From the NCBI GenBank assembly GCA_027485075.1, contig JAIXRT010000258.1, forward strand, positions 1-5,584: a DNA stretch of 5,584 bases. Direction: 5' to 3'. Positions 4,715 to 5,584 of this stretch are shown piece after piece. Positions within the stretch are counted from its first letter, which is position 1. Each line of letters opens with the position of its first letter. Origin of the DNA: Cytophagaceae bacterium. Lineage in GTDB: Bacteria > Bacteroidota > Bacteroidia > Cytophagales > Spirosomataceae. The notes beneath the pieces are model-generated. The model did no database searches and had not been told where the DNA came from. It saw nothing but the letters and a program-made list of their open reading frames with translations. Made by a program: the position numbers and the translations under genes.

Positions 4715-5368
4715 ATGGATAGGGAGTCGTATGAAATCGCGATGAAAACGTTTCAGATACAATCCGCATTGAGATTGAATTACGGGAGTTTTTTTGAAGA
4801 ATTGCCCGAACAACGCATGTCCGTTCGTTATTTGACCGGTAAAGAAAAGGTCTTGGAAATCGGAGGAAATATAGGAAGGAACTCTTTAATCATTGCTTGT
4901 CTATTGGCGAATCAACGAAATCTCGTTACCTTGGAATCGAACCTAGAAATAGCAACCCAGCTAAAGGAAAACAGAGACGCAAACCAGCTCCAGTTTCATA
5001 TAGAAACTTCGGCATTGTCAAAAAGGAAATTGATTCAGAAGGGTTGGGACACCCTTCCAAGTGAAACGTTACAAGAGGGGTATTCGTGGGTGAATACGAT
5101 GACGCTTGACGAAATACAAACAAAATACAATATTGTGTTTGATACACTGGTATTGGATTGCGAAGGCGCCTTTTATTATATTTTAATGGATATGCCTGAA
5201 ATATTGGCGAATATAAACTTGATTATCATGGAGAATGATTATACTGATATATCTCGAAAACAAGAGGTCGATAATGTTCTCACACAAAATGGTTTTCATA
5301 GGGATTATGCCGAAGGAGGTGGATGGGGGCCGTGTGCCAATTATTTTTTCGAGGTTTGGAAAAAATAA
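4715..5368 (+). CDS. FkbM-family SAM-dependent methyltransferase
   Basis: The 217-residue protein has a class I methyltransferase fold pattern: motif I VLEIGGNIGRNS (46-57) for S-adenosylmethionine, an acidic residue ending strand 2 (E74 in LVTLESN), and the typical FkbM block VNTMTLDEI (126-134) followed by FDTLVLDCEGAFYYIL (142-157), where D148, E150 and G151 match the family 'D.EG' motif. LIIMENDY (169-176) is the next strand. The N-terminal 40 residues are helical and less typical. FkbM enzymes usually O-methylate sugars or other small molecules; with a glycosyltransferase nearby, methylation of viral glycans is a reasonable guess. No signal or membrane segment is seen. The start at 4715 follows the AT-rich gap. 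A frame inside its 3' part (5235-5534) is a shadow. Confidence 0.87.
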   Translation: MDRESYEIAMKTFQIQSALRLNYGSFFEELPEQRMSVRYLTGKEKVLEIGGNIGRNSLIIACLLANQRNLVTLESNLEIATQLKENRDANQLQFHIETSALSKRKLIQKGWDTLPSETLQEGYSWVNTMTLDEIQTKYNIVFDTLVLDCEGAFYYILMDMPEILANINLIIMENDYTDISRKQEVDNVLTQNGFHRDYAEGGGWGPCANYFFEVWKK

Positions 5369-5584
5369 GAGCATAGATGGTGTCATAAAGGATTATTTGT
5401 TGGTGGGTAGGCATTCCACGAGGTGCAAAAAAATTCGGCGGACCCCCTCCTCGAAAACCCCTAAAGTTCTCCCTCCCCCCCTTCTTCTAAAAATGTTTGA
5501 AAAGGGTCGGCCAGGATTTTTGAGAACTTTTTGAAAGACAACTTTCAAAACGTCCAGCCGGCCGGGGGGCCGAAGGGGAGGGGG
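5369..5584. other. Gene-free 3' region with GC-rich repeats and a hairpin
   Basis: No convincing gene is present to the window end. After the half palindrome come runs of C (5445-5449, 5474-5480) and G-rich sequence at the end (5562-5584). A perfect hairpin TTTTGAAAG-ACAA-CTTTCAAAA lies at 5529-5550. AAAGTTCTC (5463-5471) is inverted as GAGAACTTT (5522-5530), 50 bases apart. CCGGCCGG lies at 5558-5565. The region continues beyond the window. Confidence 0.6.
5382..5390. repeat. Half palindrome, left arm only
   Basis: GTCATAAAG, preceded by T and followed by GATTATTTGT, lies 13 bases after the methyltransferase stop. The matching right arm is missing; the sequence changes to TTGGTGGGTAGG. A shared GTGCAAAAAAA, like the TTGCAAAAAAA of the full modules, appears at 5422-5432, so this may be a degenerate module. 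Confidence 0.65.

Noticed and set aside
5235..5534. Open frame of 99 codons running out of the methyltransferase gene
   Set aside because: The first half is an out-of-frame reading of the methyltransferase and the rest reads through GC-rich repeats.

Overview
The window looks like part of the genome of a large eukaryotic DNA virus (Nucleocytoviricota, most likely an algal/protist giant virus of the Imitervirales type). The reasons are: a long gene for a DUF5899-like protein, a family I know only from giant viruses; short dense genes on both strands with intergenic gaps of tens of bases; no bacterial ribosome-binding sites before the start codons; a perfect copy of the mimivirus early-promoter octamer AAAATTGA upstream of one gene; perfect or near-perfect hairpins after stop codons, as expected of the mimivirus 'hairpin' polyadenylation rule; and typical giant-virus accessory genes (Cu/Zn superoxide dismutase, FkbM-type methyltransferase, fucosyltransferase-like glycosyltransferase). 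The exact lineage cannot be fixed from this window.

Layout. 1-1247 (+): 3' part of the DUF5899-like gene, cut by the window edge. 1248-1689: no gene; a GC-rich cluster of short triloop hairpins (1269-1381), then two and a fragment copies of a composite repeat module built on the palindrome GTCATAAAG...CTTTATGAC. 1690-2559 (+): fucosyltransferase-like glycosyltransferase. 2566-2671: another copy of the module, closed by a second palindrome whose right arm contains the next start codon. 2667-3098 (+): small multi-pass membrane protein with the S-x3-H / D / H-x3-H residue pattern of the CREST superfamily. 3099-3126: a palindrome that fills the gap between two convergent stop codons. 3128-3415 (-): secreted cysteine-rich small protein. 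3416-3505: divergent promoter region with AAAATTGA. 3506-4186 (+): protein with a likely RRM-like N-terminus and a coiled coil. 4173-4631 (-): Cu/Zn superoxide dismutase, overlapping the previous gene tail to tail by 14 bases. 4632-4714: AT-rich divergent promoter region. 4715-5368 (+): FkbM-family methyltransferase. 5369-5584: no gene; half a palindrome followed by GC-rich sequence with hairpins.

How it fits together. The glycosyltransferase and the FkbM methyltransferase are both enzymes that commonly build or decorate surface glycans; the superoxide dismutase probably deals with the host oxidative burst; the CREST-like membrane protein and the secreted protein would act on host membranes or at the cell surface. 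These links are inferences. The most striking feature is the palindrome family: five full or near-full copies, one imperfect copy and two half copies in 5.6 kb. They sit at gene ends, occur inside larger tandem modules, and in two cases the right arm (TTTATGAC or TCATGAC) supplies the start codon of the following gene.
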